64,000 bases of DNA from an uncultured Acidimicrobiales bacterium (GTDB lineage: Bacteria > Actinomycetota > Acidimicrobiia > Acidimicrobiales > SZUA-35). Positions within the stretch are counted from its first letter, which is position 1. Each line of letters opens with the position of its first letter. Below the pieces are notes generated by a model that worked only from the letters and a program-made list of their open reading frames with translations, was not told the origin of the DNA and ran no database searches. Shown in pieces: positions 9,947-19,674 of the stretch. A program made the translations under genes and the position numbers. Where the stretch lies: NCBI GenBank assembly GCA_937922785.1, contig CALAJQ010000017.1, positions 1 to 64,000 on the forward strand, read 5' to 3'.

Positions 9947-11386
9947 CTAGGTTGGGATGCGATCTGCCCACGGGTAGGCGGCCTCAAGCTGGCTAGCGAC
10001 CCGGATGAGCAAGTCTTCTCGACCATAAGCTGCAACCAGCTGCACTCCGATAGGCAGTCCGTCGCTGTTCCAGAACAGCGGCAGACTGATAGCAGGCTGA
10101 CCTGAAGTGTTAAATGGGGGAGTGAACGGCACAAATGCCGTGGCGCGGCGCATGCCGGCCATCGGATCACCCGGCTGGGAATCGCACTCGCCGATGGCCA
10201 ACGGTGGCTCGCCCAAGGTTGGCGTCAGAAGGAGGTCCCAGCCATCCTGCCACCATTGATGGGTGGCCCTGCGGAAGTCTGCGGTGGCCTGAATTGCTGC
10301 TGCATGGTCAACAGCACTCAGTTGATGAGCGTGTTCGGCTAGCGCCCAATTCACCGGCTCGACTTCGGCCGCAGTTAGATCGCGCCCAATTGTGGCCCCC
10401 AAGGATCTGATGCCGCTTGCCATGTTCGCCGCCCAAAGTGCCATAAACCTCGGGGTGAACGAGCTGTCGCTAAGTGAAGCAGGGTAGTCGGCGGCTACAG
10501 AGTGTCCTAGTGCTTCAAGTTGGGTGGCTGCACTACGAACCGCAGCAACGCAGTCTTCATGAATGGCGCCGCCCTGAGGGTGGTGGTCCAGTAGCCCGAT
10601 TCGAAGTTGCCCCGGATCGGCACCGACTTCGGAAGCGTAAGGTCTTACTGGAGGCGCAGCGATGACTGTGTCGCCCACTGCCGGCCCGGCCACAGCGTCT
10701 AGAACTCGCGCAGTATCTCGGACGGTTCGGGTCACGGCCAATTCAACGCTGAGGTTTGACTCAGTAAGGAATGGTCCTTTGCTGATTCGGCCTTGAGTCG
10801 GCTTGAGGCCCACCAAGCCACAGCATGATGCCGGTATCCGTATTGAGCCGCCTCCATCAGAGGCATGCGCAATTGGCACCATGCCTGCAGCCACAGCGGC
10901 CGCAGCACCACCGCTGGAGCCCCCGGGAGTGCGACTAGTGTCCCAGGGGTTTCGGGTTGGTTCATAAGCCAAAGGCTCGGTTACCGGAAGGCTTCCGAGT
11001 TCGGGGCTAGCAGTTCGTCCTAGTGTTACAAAGCCACAATTGCGGAATCGTGAAACCAAAGTTGAGTCTGCATCGTCGATCGGTTTCTCGGCCTTGAGGG
11101 CGGAGTTTCCGTTTGACATCGTCTGGCCCTCATATGGAGCCCACAAGTTCTTAAGGAGGAACGGGACGCCTTTGAATGGTCCGTCAGGAAGAGGGCCAGA
11201 GGCGAGATCTCGGGCGTGATCAAACCAGCGGATCACCACCGAATTGAGGGCCCCATCGAGCTCTTCTATCCGTTCGATGGCCGCTTCAGTTAGTTCTGAT
11301 GGCTTGAGGTCGCCTGAGGCGATCAGCTCGGCTTGAGCGGTTGCGTCTAGCCAGCGGGTGTCGTCTGCGATCGATCGTGTGCTCAT
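9947..11386 (-). CDS. Amidase (amidase signature family)
   Basis: [42 protein letters not shown] amidase signature; 479 aa. Confidence 0.95.
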   Translation of the reverse strand: MSTRSIADDTRWLDATAQAELIASGDLKPSELTEAAIERIEELDGALNSVVIRWFDHARDLASGPLPDGPFKGVPFLLKNLWAPYEGQTMSNGNSALKAEKPIDDADSTLVSRFRNCGFVTLGRTASPELGSLPVTEPLAYEPTRNPWDTSRTPGGSSGGAAAAVAAGMVPIAHASDGGGSIRIPASCCGLVGLKPTQGRISKGPFLTESNLSVELAVTRTVRDTARVLDAVAGPAVGDTVIAAPPVRPYASEVGADPGQLRIGLLDHHPQGGAIHEDCVAAVRSAATQLEALGHSVAADYPASLSDSSFTPRFMALWAANMASGIRSLGATIGRDLTAAEVEPVNWALAEHAHQLSAVDHAAAIQATADFRRATHQWWQDGWDLLLTPTLGEPPLAIGECDSQPGDPMAGMRRATAFVPFTPPFNTSGQPAISLPLFWNSDGLPIGVQLVAAYGREDLLIRVASQLEAAYPWADRIPT

Positions 11387-11757
11387 TGCAACTGTCTATC
11401 AGCAGGTCTCGTCCTGGGAAAATATTCAGAAAATTGACAGAAAATTGTGACTAGCTCTGACCAGGTTTAACCATCGAATTTCAACCGCGATCAACCCGGC
11501 TTGGGTCTTTGGACCCTGGACAATCAGTCGTGATTGAGACACAATCAGTTCAAGAGCAAGTCCTTCAACACTCGAAGGTCTGGGATCGAAAAACACCCTT
11601 TATGGGTGCGAAAAACGAGCCCGGCGTCGATGTCTCGGAACCTGCGCTCACTGCTCACCCTGCATAAGGGTCCCGGACTACGAGCCGGTCAAAAGTGGGC
11701 CCACCGGTGGCCGGGACATCGTCGCGATTAGGCCACAATCGAAGCTAGGTTCGGACG

Positions 11758-12438
11758 ATGTTAGAGAATTCCCACCTAGAGCTTGCCCGGCCACAGATCG
11801 AATGGCTAGAGGTGGCTGATTCCCCCCAGCTCTGGCGAGACCTGGGGTATGAGGTTGATGAACAGGGAAAGTGTTTTGTTGGCGGGGTCGAGCATCGCTT
11901 GGTTGGCTCAAGTGCCCAAGAGCGAGGTCTCACACGTTGGGCCCTCAGCGGCATTGACCCTGGGATCACCTCAATCGATGGCATCGCTACCGTTACTGTG
12001 GGTGCCGAATCTTCCCGGGTTAAGTCTCAGGCTTCACATCCGAATGGAGTCACCGCTATCGACCATCTGGTGATTCGTACGTCGTCCACCCCGCGAACAG
12101 CTTCTGCGTTACAGGCAATTGGGCTCGAGCGTCGTGGCCAAAGCGACTCAACATCTTCCGGTGAAAAGGTAGACATGACCTTCTTCTGGATCGGGAAGAC
12201 GCTGCTAGAGATTGTTGGACCAGCCGTGCCAAGCGATGATTCCAAGCCAGCATATTTTATGGGTGTGGCGTACGTTTCTGAAGATCTTGATGCCACGGCC
12301 AGTCATTTTGGTGACCTTTGCTCTCGGCCCAAGAACGCGGTGCAACCCGGAAGACGAATTGCGGCACTTAGATCTGAGGCGGGGTCAACGATGGCAACAG
12401 CTTTCATGACTCCGCACGTGAAGGCTGGCAACGATTGA
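11758..12438 (+). CDS. VOC/glyoxalase-like domain protein
   Basis: IDHLVIRTSSTPRTASALQAIGLERRGQ... VOC beta-alpha-beta pattern; 226 aa. Confidence 0.7.
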   Translation: MLENSHLELARPQIEWLEVADSPQLWRDLGYEVDEQGKCFVGGVEHRLVGSSAQERGLTRWALSGIDPGITSIDGIATVTVGAESSRVKSQASHPNGVTAIDHLVIRTSSTPRTASALQAIGLERRGQSDSTSSGEKVDMTFFWIGKTLLEIVGPAVPSDDSKPAYFMGVAYVSEDLDATASHFGDLCSRPKNAVQPGRRIAALRSEAGSTMATAFMTPHVKAGND

Positions 12439-12446
12439 GGCTCGTT

Positions 12447-13010
12447 CTACAGCGAATAGTTTTGCAGCGGCAGTCTGACCAAAACGGCCGTGGCATCGTC
12501 GGGGTCCCGATTGATCTCCGCGCCGCGGTTTGAAAAGAAGCTGATCATGCCGCGGTTCTCGCTAAGCACCGTTGCAGTAAAGGTCGAAATCCCGTTCGCT
12601 CGCGCAACTGCAGCACACCTTGCGAACATTGCCCCACCTAACCCTCGGCCTTGAAAGCTGTCTGAGACTGTCAGGGCAACCTCAGCTTCGTCGGTCCGCT
12701 TGTTGCTGCGGTAGTAGCGGACAACACCAACTAGATTGTCCGGCTGATCTGCTGGGTAAGCGACCACGGCGACTCGGTCAGAGGTGTCAACGTCTGAGAG
12801 GTAGTCAACCATCGAGTCTGACAACGTGGGCATTGGAGAGAAGAAGCGCAAGTAGCGGCTGCGGGCCGACAGTCGCTCGAACGCATTCACCAGCGAGCCG
12901 CGGTCGCTTGGCCGGCCGAATCGCATGGTGAATTTGTCTCCATCACCAAGCGTCACGGTGCCGAGATCCGGGCCGGTGAGGCAAGGGTGATTAATTGTGG
13001 CGGTAGCCAT
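12447..13010 (-). CDS. GNAT family N-acetyltransferase
   Basis: VSDSFQGRGLGGAMFARCAAVARANGI is GNAT motif A; likely start MATATINHP. Confidence 0.85.
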   Translation of the reverse strand: MATATINHPCLTGPDLGTVTLGDGDKFTMRFGRPSDRGSLVNAFERLSARSRYLRFFSPMPTLSDSMVDYLSDVDTSDRVAVVAYPADQPDNLVGVVRYYRSNKRTDEAEVALTVSDSFQGRGLGGAMFARCAAVARANGISTFTATVLSENRGMISFFSNRGAEINRDPDDATAVLVRLPLQNYSL

Positions 13011-13105
13011 ATATCTATTGAACCACCGACGTCTGCTAGGTATTCGCAGTTGCGTCAAGCGTCACGTGTGACGAGTGTCCTAGGAAAGGCTCGGTTTTTG
13101 GGAAC

Positions 13106-13164
13106 TCTGAAGTTAGGTCTGGTCTGAAGCACGGTCTTGTCTGAAGTTAGGTCTGGTCTGAAGC
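13106..13164. repeat. Two perfect 25-bp direct repeats (TCTGAAGTTAGGTCTGGTCTGAAGC) separated by 9 bp
   Basis: Copies at 13106-13130 and 13140-13164, read directly; the second contains the mnhG stop codon. Confidence 0.95.
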
Positions 13165-13461
13165 TAGGTCGTCAACAACGAGGTGATCGCTTGAGGAGGT
13201 GGCAGAAACCGCTCGGAACAGAAAGTGAACTCCAACCGGCAGGGTGAGGGTCATTGCTATCGCCGACAACACCAAGTAGCCACTGCTCGCTAGGCCAAGC
13301 TGGAATCCCGCTCCGACCGCTGCGATCAGGAAGCTAACCGGGGAGGCCTTTCCCGCTGCGTGGAATCTGGCATAGGTCGTGGGCAGTCGAAGAATCCCTA
13401 GTCCGGCCAACAACGCAACGATCCCGCCTAGCAGCATTAGCAAAGATCCAACGGTGCTCAT
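13147..13461 (-). CDS. mnhG: Na+/H+ antiporter subunit G
   Basis: 104 aa; position in the mrp operon; MLLGGIVALLAGLGILRLPTTYARFHAAGKAS. Confidence 0.93.
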   Translation of the reverse strand: MSTVGSLLMLLGGIVALLAGLGILRLPTTYARFHAAGKASPVSFLIAAVGAGFQLGLASSGYLVLSAIAMTLTLPVGVHFLFRAVSATSSSDHLVVDDLASDQT

Positions 13462-13724
13462 TTTGTCTCTTTCTGTGTGGAAGGACCTTCAATGAAGCGA
13501 GTGCCGGCAAGCGTCGCAGTGAATCCCACAATTGCGATCACAGCCAACATGATCAGATTCGTTGGATCGTTACGTCGAGCAGAATCAACAGTGATGGCGC
13601 CCATGAGAGAGATGAGCGACACATCCAGTGCCATGATTCGGTCAGCTAGGTCCGGGCCCACCAGTAGGCGGTAGAGGCCACACAGACCCGCAATTGTGAA
13701 GCAGATAATGGCAGCAAAGGTCAT
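13458..13724 (-). CDS. mnhF: Na+/H+ antiporter subunit F
   Basis: 88 aa; GLYRLLVGPDLADRIMALD. Confidence 0.93.
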   Translation of the reverse strand: MTFAAIICFTIAGLCGLYRLLVGPDLADRIMALDVSLISLMGAITVDSARRNDPTNLIMLAVIAIVGFTATLAGTRFIEGPSTQKETK

Positions 13725-14290
13725 TAGTTTACGCTCCGATTGGCTGACGCAGTTGCAGAAGCTGCACCAGGAGTACCGCTGCGGTGGCCGCCTGATTGGG
13801 AACCGTCAAATGGGAAAGCTCTGCACGCCAGCTCAGCAAGTTCCAACACATGCGCTCTAGTGGCATCGGCTTGGCGATGGTCAAGCAAGTGCAGGTAGAC
13901 CTTGTTGAGTGCAGGTTTTGTTTCGACAACGGCGGTTCCCGGAGTGAGAGTTACTGCTAGAACCAAGAACAGAAGGTGCCCATGAGATACAGGTGGCAGC
14001 TGAACAGCGATTATTGACTCGTTGGCCGAATTGGTTCTGGTCAAGATATGCCGTGTGACGTTCACCGTAGACACCGCCAAATCTTTGAGAACTAGCCAAT
14101 GGATTTGGGCGATGGCACCAAGCGGGCCCAGCGATCGACCAGATCCGGTGGGGGCAAGCAGTTGCACAATGATTGCAACTGTGACGCCTGCGAGAATGTT
14201 GGCAGCAGAAATCTCGCGCCATAAAGCACACCACGCAGCCGTGAGCAGAACGGTTCTGAGAATTCCCCTGGGGTTCAAGACGTTGCTCAC
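13724..14290 (-). CDS. mnhE: Na+/H+ antiporter subunit E
   Basis: LFLVLAVTLTPGTAVVE; 188 aa; operon position. Confidence 0.92.
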   Translation of the reverse strand: MSNVLNPRGILRTVLLTAAWCALWREISAANILAGVTVAIIVQLLAPTGSGRSLGPLGAIAQIHWLVLKDLAVSTVNVTRHILTRTNSANESIIAVQLPPVSHGHLLFLVLAVTLTPGTAVVETKPALNKVYLHLLDHRQADATRAHVLELAELACRAFPFDGSQSGGHRSGTPGAASATASANRSVN

Positions 14291-15768
14291 CGTAGGACCT
14301 CCGAAATGTAGACGTCTGAGTTGCGCAGTTCAGTGGCCGCCCTCTCGCCGAGTTCTACAAGAGTGCCTGCGTAGAAGGAGATGAAGAGAGAAAGCCCAAC
14401 GGCCAGACCTGTGGCTCCGAGCATCAGACGCCGGTTGGCCGCTGACACTCGAACAGGTTTTGACTTGTCCGGCTTTGATCCCCAGAACACTCCGAGCCAA
14501 ATTTTGGTCATTGACAGCAGGGTCAACGCACCCGCAATCAGGGCCATCACAACAACTGGAGTCGCCGCCTCAGCGATGCCAGCGGAGATAACTGAGAACT
14601 TGGCAACAAAACCTGAGAACGGAGGCAGACCGGCCAAGCTGAGTGCTGGAACGGCGAACAATCCGGCAATCAACGGTCGACGGGCAGCAAGGCCGCCGTT
14701 GCGGTCGAGGTTGGAAGTTCCCTGATCATTTTCGATGAGGCCGCCAACCAAAAACAACACTGTTTTCACCGGCATGTGGTGAATCAGAAACACAATCGCT
14801 CCCGTTGTTCCAGCCGCAGAAAACAAGCCAAGGCCCATCAACATGTAGCCGATCTGGGAAATGATGTGAAACGAGAGAATCCGTTTGACGTCGCTTTGTG
14901 CCAACGCTCCCAGCGCACCAACGATCATGGTTGCGCCGGCAATGATGAGTAACACAGGACCCATTGCGTCCATGCCAGTTAGCGTGTGGAACCGGATCAT
15001 GGCGTAGATGCCGATCTTCGTTAGGAGACCAGCAAATACAGCGGTGATTGTGGTTGGAGCGGTGGGGTAGGAATCGGGAAGCCATGAGAAGAGCGGAAAC
15101 ACTGCTGCTTTGGTTCCGAACACAACAAAGAACCAGGCCCCAATGCCCAATCTGACTCCGTCGCTGAGCTCGGGAATTCGCTCCGCTAGCAGGGCCATGT
15201 TTACGGTGCCTGTTGCGCTGTAAACGAAGGCGATGCCGAACAGGAAGAGCGTGGATGAAAAGAGGTTCATGACCACATAGGTCATGCCAGAGCGAATCTG
15301 GGCTTGTTGTCCTTGATGAGTCAGCAGTACGTAGCTGGAAACCAAGATCAGCTCAAAGGCCACGAATAGCGTGAACAGATCACCTGTAAGGACCGCAAGG
15401 GAGACGCCCATCGTGAGCACACCAAGGAGCGGTCCAGTCAGCTCGGGGTTGGCGCCCCATTCGGTGCGGCGCTGAGCAATCGCAAAGAGCTCGACAATCA
15501 AAATGATTGCCAACGCAACAGGCAGCATTAAGACCGCAAAAGTGTCAGCAACCAAGACGATGCCCAGCTCCGGTGACCAGTCGCCGACCCGAATCACTGA
15601 GGTGCCGTTGCGATAGACCTCGGCAAAGATGCCAAGTGAGGCAACAAAGGCTGACGCAAGCCCGGTAAGTGTCAAGACGTCACGAACTCGTGCCTTGTGG
15701 CGAACGGCGATGCCGAACGAGGCTGCGAGTAGAGGAGCAAGGATGACGGTGGCAACCAGGGCGTTCAC
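14287..15768 (-). CDS. mnhD: Na+/H+ antiporter subunit D
   Basis: NADH-quinone-oxidoreductase-like proton channel; 493 aa; operon position. Confidence 0.94.
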   Translation of the reverse strand: MNALVATVILAPLLAASFGIAVRHKARVRDVLTLTGLASAFVASLGIFAEVYRNGTSVIRVGDWSPELGIVLVADTFAVLMLPVALAIILIVELFAIAQRRTEWGANPELTGPLLGVLTMGVSLAVLTGDLFTLFVAFELILVSSYVLLTHQGQQAQIRSGMTYVVMNLFSSTLFLFGIAFVYSATGTVNMALLAERIPELSDGVRLGIGAWFFVVFGTKAAVFPLFSWLPDSYPTAPTTITAVFAGLLTKIGIYAMIRFHTLTGMDAMGPVLLIIAGATMIVGALGALAQSDVKRILSFHIISQIGYMLMGLGLFSAAGTTGAIVFLIHHMPVKTVLFLVGGLIENDQGTSNLDRNGGLAARRPLIAGLFAVPALSLAGLPPFSGFVAKFSVISAGIAEAATPVVVMALIAGALTLLSMTKIWLGVFWGSKPDKSKPVRVSAANRRLMLGATGLAVGLSLFISFYAGTLVELGERAATELRNSDVYISEVLR

Positions 15769-16118
15769 TGCTTCACCTCCGCGATTCGGCTGTCTTCTAT
15801 ATCGTCTTCGACCAGGTCGTCGCCGGTGTGATCTTTTTGTCGGCTGGCCAACGCCAAGAGGAACAGGGTCAGCCCGAAAGATATGACGATGGCAGTTAGG
15901 GCCAAAGCCTGAGGTAGGGGGTTAGCAAACCCGTCTGATCCTGAACCGTCAGCAATCGGGGCCCGTCCTGCGGGGCCACCTGACATCAGCAACGCCAGAA
16001 CTGAGGCGTGGCCAAGAAGGGCAAAGCCCAGGATGATTCGGCTCAGCGATCTGGAGGTGATCAGATACAACCCGACGCTTGTTAGCCCGCCGACGGTCAG
16101 CAGTAACGCAATGCTCAT
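15765..16118 (-). CDS. mnhC: Na+/H+ antiporter subunit C
   Basis: NuoK-like; DPLPQALALTAIVISF-type motif (ANPLPQALALTAIVISFG). Confidence 0.94.
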   Translation of the reverse strand: MSIALLLTVGGLTSVGLYLITSRSLSRIILGFALLGHASVLALLMSGGPAGRAPIADGSGSDGFANPLPQALALTAIVISFGLTLFLLALASRQKDHTGDDLVEDDIEDSRIAEVKQ

Positions 16119-16543
16119 GTCGTCAGGTCTCCATCGGCATCTATCAGCGATAGCCCATCCAGCAGCGATGCAACGAGTCCTATGACAATTGCGGTCACGC
16201 CAATGTCAAATGGCAAGGCACTTCCCGATTTGATTTTGCCCAGAATTGGCAGCTCGGCAGACACAACGGCCTGGTCACCGAAATAGTCCCCCCAGAAGAT
16301 CGGGGCGGCGGTCACAATTGCGATAACTATTAGTCCTGCTGCCATCAGGAGGGGAGCGTCCACAGGCTTCTGTACTCCGGCGATTGTGCGCAGAATTAAT
16401 ACGGCACCAAACACCAGCCCGGCGGCGAAGCCTCCACCCGGATTGTTGTGGCCAGCAAACAATAAGTAAGTGCCGATCAGAAGAGCAAGTGGCGTTATGG
16501 CAGCCACCGCGTGACCAACAATTGGGGACCGGTCTGCAATCAT
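16115..16543 (-). CDS. mnhB: Na+/H+ antiporter subunit B
   Basis: Start MIADRSPIVGHAVAAITPLAL at 16543 overlaps the mnhA stop (ATGA); HNNPGGGFAAGLV motif. Confidence 0.93.
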   Translation of the reverse strand: MIADRSPIVGHAVAAITPLALLIGTYLLFAGHNNPGGGFAAGLVFGAVLILRTIAGVQKPVDAPLLMAAGLIVIAIVTAAPIFWGDYFGDQAVVSAELPILGKIKSGSALPFDIGVTAIVIGLVASLLDGLSLIDADGDLTT

Positions 16544-18813
16544 GCCTCTGCCCTTCTTGTGTTGGCCAGGGCCAGAATGCCGATTGCAACTGTTGCTAGA
16601 ACGACCACTTCTCCTAGCGTGTCCAAAGCTCGAACATCGGTGAGGATCACGTTGACCACGTTGTTTCCTCCTCCGTCGTTCACCGCCCCTGCAGTCAGGT
16701 CCTCTATGGGCGCAACTCCGGAGGGATTTGCGCTCGATGCGGCCAAGCCTGCCATCACAGCCAAGCCCCCAAGCGTTGCAACCGCCAAACGAGTGGCACG
16801 CCACGCGTTGTCAACTGTTGGGAATTGGTTGGCGAGCTGGCCTAGTCCCAACACGAACCCGACTACAACGATGATCTCTACCAGAAGCTGAGTGAGTGCA
16901 AGATCGGGGGCCCCGTGGATGATGAATATGCCTGACATGCCAATGCCGGTGGCTCCGAGCGTCAGAGTCGCTCCCAAGCGAGACCTCACTGCTGCGCCAG
17001 CTGCGGCTGCTGCAACTATTCCCGCGGCCAGCACACCCTGCAAAGGGGTATCCCAAAGCTGCAGGTGCGAAAGACTCACCTGGTCAGTGAACGCAATGCC
17101 GGCGACTGCTACCGCTGCTGTCATCGTGGCCAAGTAAACCGGTAGCGATCCGTGTTGGACTACCGCAATAAACCGTGGAGTATTTGACAAGATTCCGTCG
17201 ATCAGGCCGTCCGCAGCATCGGCGCCAGTGGCATTGGGTGCAGATGCGACCTTTCGCGCCGCCGCCCCAACACCTAAAGCGAAACCGACAATCAATACTG
17301 CCATCGACACCACAAATGCAGTCTTGATTCCCGGCCAACGGACGAGGCCATAAACCTCTGACTTTGCGTTCAATTCAATTGCGGCCGGCCTGACGATGTC
17401 GTTCACCAGGCCAAGCGCAGCAAAGCCAGCGACGCTCAAGAACCCGAGAACGACTGCTGGAATGGTCATTGCTAAGCGCCGAGGTTTAACAATTGTGTCT
17501 GGGCCGGCACCAAACACGCCGATCAAGAAGCGGGTTGTGTAGGCCACGGTCAGCACTGCTCCGCCCACTACCGACACGACGCCGATTATCTGTTCCCAGC
17601 CGCTCAGTCCGAGCACGGCTTCAATTGCAGCTTCTTTGGCGGGAAAGCCAAGAAGCGGTGGCGCTCCCGCCATCGAGAGTCCCGACAAAAGTGCTACGGC
17701 AAAGGTGATTGGCATTGACTTCGCAAGCCCGCCGAGCTTGCGTATGTCACGGGTTCCGGTGCGGATGTCGACCTCTCCGACGATTAGGAACAGTCCAGCT
17801 TTGAAGATCGCGTGAGCAAACAGAATTGACGTGGCGGCGAACACTGCCTTACCGGTGCCTAGCGCCAGCAATGTAATCAGAAGTCCAAGCTGAGAAATTG
17901 TGCCCCAGGCCAGAATCAACTTTGCGTCAACATGCCTTAGCGCTCCCACGCCTCCCCAAATCATCGAGGCAATACCAAAAGCCAAGCCGAGAACTTTCCA
18001 AGCCTGAACATCGGCAAAGGTTGTTCCCATGACGGCTACAAGCAACACACCTGCCTTGACCATTGTGGCTGAGTGCAGATACGCGCTTACCGGGGTCGGG
18101 GCGGCCATGGCTCCGGGGAGCCAGACGTGGAACGGTACTTGTGCCGACTTCGTCGCGGCGCCGATCATCACGAGGATCGCGGCAAGTGTCGCTCTTGATC
18201 CCTCAGCGGCTGCCAAGTTTGTAAGTGTTGACGAGCCCACGTCCTGGGCAAGGATGATGAGCCCAGCGAGCAGCACCAACCCGCCGACACCGGTGATCAT
18301 CAGGGCCCTTCGTGCTGCGGTTTGAACGTTTGCGTCTGAGTTCTTGTGGCCAACTAGTAGAAACGAAGTAATTGAGGTGGCTTCCCAGAAGATGAACAAG
18401 GTCCAAATCGAGTCAGACCAAACGAGGCCCAACATCGATGCTGAAAAAGCAAGCAAAGTTGGCGGGAAGGTGGCGCCGCCAGCAGCATCGGGGGCGAAGT
18501 AGCCGATGGCATAAATAAAGACGAGAGCACCAATGCCAGAAACTAGAAGTGTCATCAATAACGCAAGCGAGTCAACCTGCATCCGGAAGGCCAAATCCAA
18601 CCCTTCTACCCATACCAGCTCACTTGTTGGCGGCCCGTCGGCACCAGCCAGCCCGTCTTGGGAGACAAATAGCCAGATTGCCCAGATGGCAGTGATTGTT
18701 GGTGCAAATGCAGCCACAGCAAGTCCGGCTCTGATAGACCTAAACCCGGCTATCGCGGCTAAAACTACTCCAGCTACGTGAGCGCCAAGAAGGGTCCAAA
18801 TCACCTGTTGCAC
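16540..18813 (-). CDS. mnhA: Na+/H+ antiporter subunit A
   Basis: Large MnhA-type protein; probable GTG start 18813 (MQQVIWTLLGAHV). Confidence 0.94.
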   Translation of the reverse strand: MQQVIWTLLGAHVAGVVLAAIAGFRSIRAGLAVAAFAPTITAIWAIWLFVSQDGLAGADGPPTSELVWVEGLDLAFRMQVDSLALLMTLLVSGIGALVFIYAIGYFAPDAAGGATFPPTLLAFSASMLGLVWSDSIWTLFIFWEATSITSFLLVGHKNSDANVQTAARRALMITGVGGLVLLAGLIILAQDVGSSTLTNLAAAEGSRATLAAILVMIGAATKSAQVPFHVWLPGAMAAPTPVSAYLHSATMVKAGVLLVAVMGTTFADVQAWKVLGLAFGIASMIWGGVGALRHVDAKLILAWGTISQLGLLITLLALGTGKAVFAATSILFAHAIFKAGLFLIVGEVDIRTGTRDIRKLGGLAKSMPITFAVALLSGLSMAGAPPLLGFPAKEAAIEAVLGLSGWEQIIGVVSVVGGAVLTVAYTTRFLIGVFGAGPDTIVKPRRLAMTIPAVVLGFLSVAGFAALGLVNDIVRPAAIELNAKSEVYGLVRWPGIKTAFVVSMAVLIVGFALGVGAAARKVASAPNATGADAADGLIDGILSNTPRFIAVVQHGSLPVYLATMTAAVAVAGIAFTDQVSLSHLQLWDTPLQGVLAAGIVAAAAAGAAVRSRLGATLTLGATGIGMSGIFIIHGAPDLALTQLLVEIIVVVGFVLGLGQLANQFPTVDNAWRATRLAVATLGGLAVMAGLAASSANPSGVAPIEDLTAGAVNDGGGNNVVNVILTDVRALDTLGEVVVLATVAIGILALANTRRAEA

Positions 18814-18848
18814 TATAGGTACTTTTGAACATCTATGCAACAAAAGAC

Positions 18849-18876
18849 TTGACTAAATACGCACTTTGAATAGTAT
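18849..18876 (+). promoter_or_regulatory. Putative sigma70-type promoter TTGACT-N16-TAGTAT
   Basis: Read directly upstream of the wHTH gene at 18964. Confidence 0.4.
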
Positions 18877-18963
18877 CTATTTTCATGTCGATGAGAGACG
18901 GCCTCGGTGCCGCACCAGACACACCATTTGAGATGAATTTGTTCCGAAAGCTATGATTGGGAT

Positions 18964-19260
18964 GTGGCATTGAGCGAACCTCAGTCCAGCCCGAGCTGGA
19001 CGTTCTTAACCAACCACACTCACGTTTTGATTGCCATCAGTCGTAATCCTGAGATTCGCCAGCGCGACGTTGCTGATCTAGTGGGCATCACTATTGGTGC
19101 AGTGCAACGAATCGTGCACGAGCTTGAACTCGGCGGCTACATAGAGAGCGAGCGGGTAGGGCGCCGCAATCGGTATCGGATCATTGATGACAAACCTCTG
19201 CGTCACCCGTTAGAGAGTCGCCACACGGTCCATGAACTGATCGAAGTGCTCGAGGAGTAG
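18964..19260 (+). CDS. Winged helix-turn-helix transcriptional regulator (MarR-like)
   Basis: HVLIAISRNPEIRQRDVADLVGITIGAVQRIVHELELGGYIESERVGRRNRYRI; 98 aa. Confidence 0.85.
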   Translation: MALSEPQSSPSWTFLTNHTHVLIAISRNPEIRQRDVADLVGITIGAVQRIVHELELGGYIESERVGRRNRYRIIDDKPLRHPLESRHTVHELIEVLEE

Positions 19261-19280
19261 CCGACTAGTAGCCTCGCTCC

Positions 19281-19637
19281 ATGTCAATAACGCGAATCGG
19301 TACCACTGAACGGGCAAGCAAGATCGTCATAAACAATGGGATCGTCTACCTGTCGGGTCAGGTTGCCGAAGATCCTGATGCTGATATTCAGGAACAGACA
19401 AGATCAACGCTTTCTCGTATCGATGCGGCTCTGACCGAGGCCGGGTCTGACAAAGAACATCTGCTGACGGTTTCAATCTTCGTTAGGGACATCGACAACC
19501 ACTTCGCTCTTATGAACGAGGTCTGGAATGATTGGGTGCCTACCGGTCACTCACCAGCTAGAGCGTGCGTCGAGGCTCACATGGCCCGGTCTGGGTTGCT
19601 AGTTGAGATCTGTGTGACAGCAGCAGTGGCCCAGTAG
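19281..19637 (+). CDS. RidA/YjgF family protein
   Basis: GIVYLSGQVAEDPDADIQEQT...SPARACVEA; 118 aa. Confidence 0.92.
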   Translation: MSITRIGTTERASKIVINNGIVYLSGQVAEDPDADIQEQTRSTLSRIDAALTEAGSDKEHLLTVSIFVRDIDNHFALMNEVWNDWVPTGHSPARACVEAHMARSGLLVEICVTAAVAQ

Positions 19638-19674
19638 AACCAGCGGTAGTAGAAGAGACTAGCGGTAGTAGAAG

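Noticed and set aside
11534-11731. 65-aa ORF in the amidase-VOC intergenic
   Set aside because: Basic, low-complexity translation with no recognisable domain or RBS; the structured-RNA reading is at least as likely.
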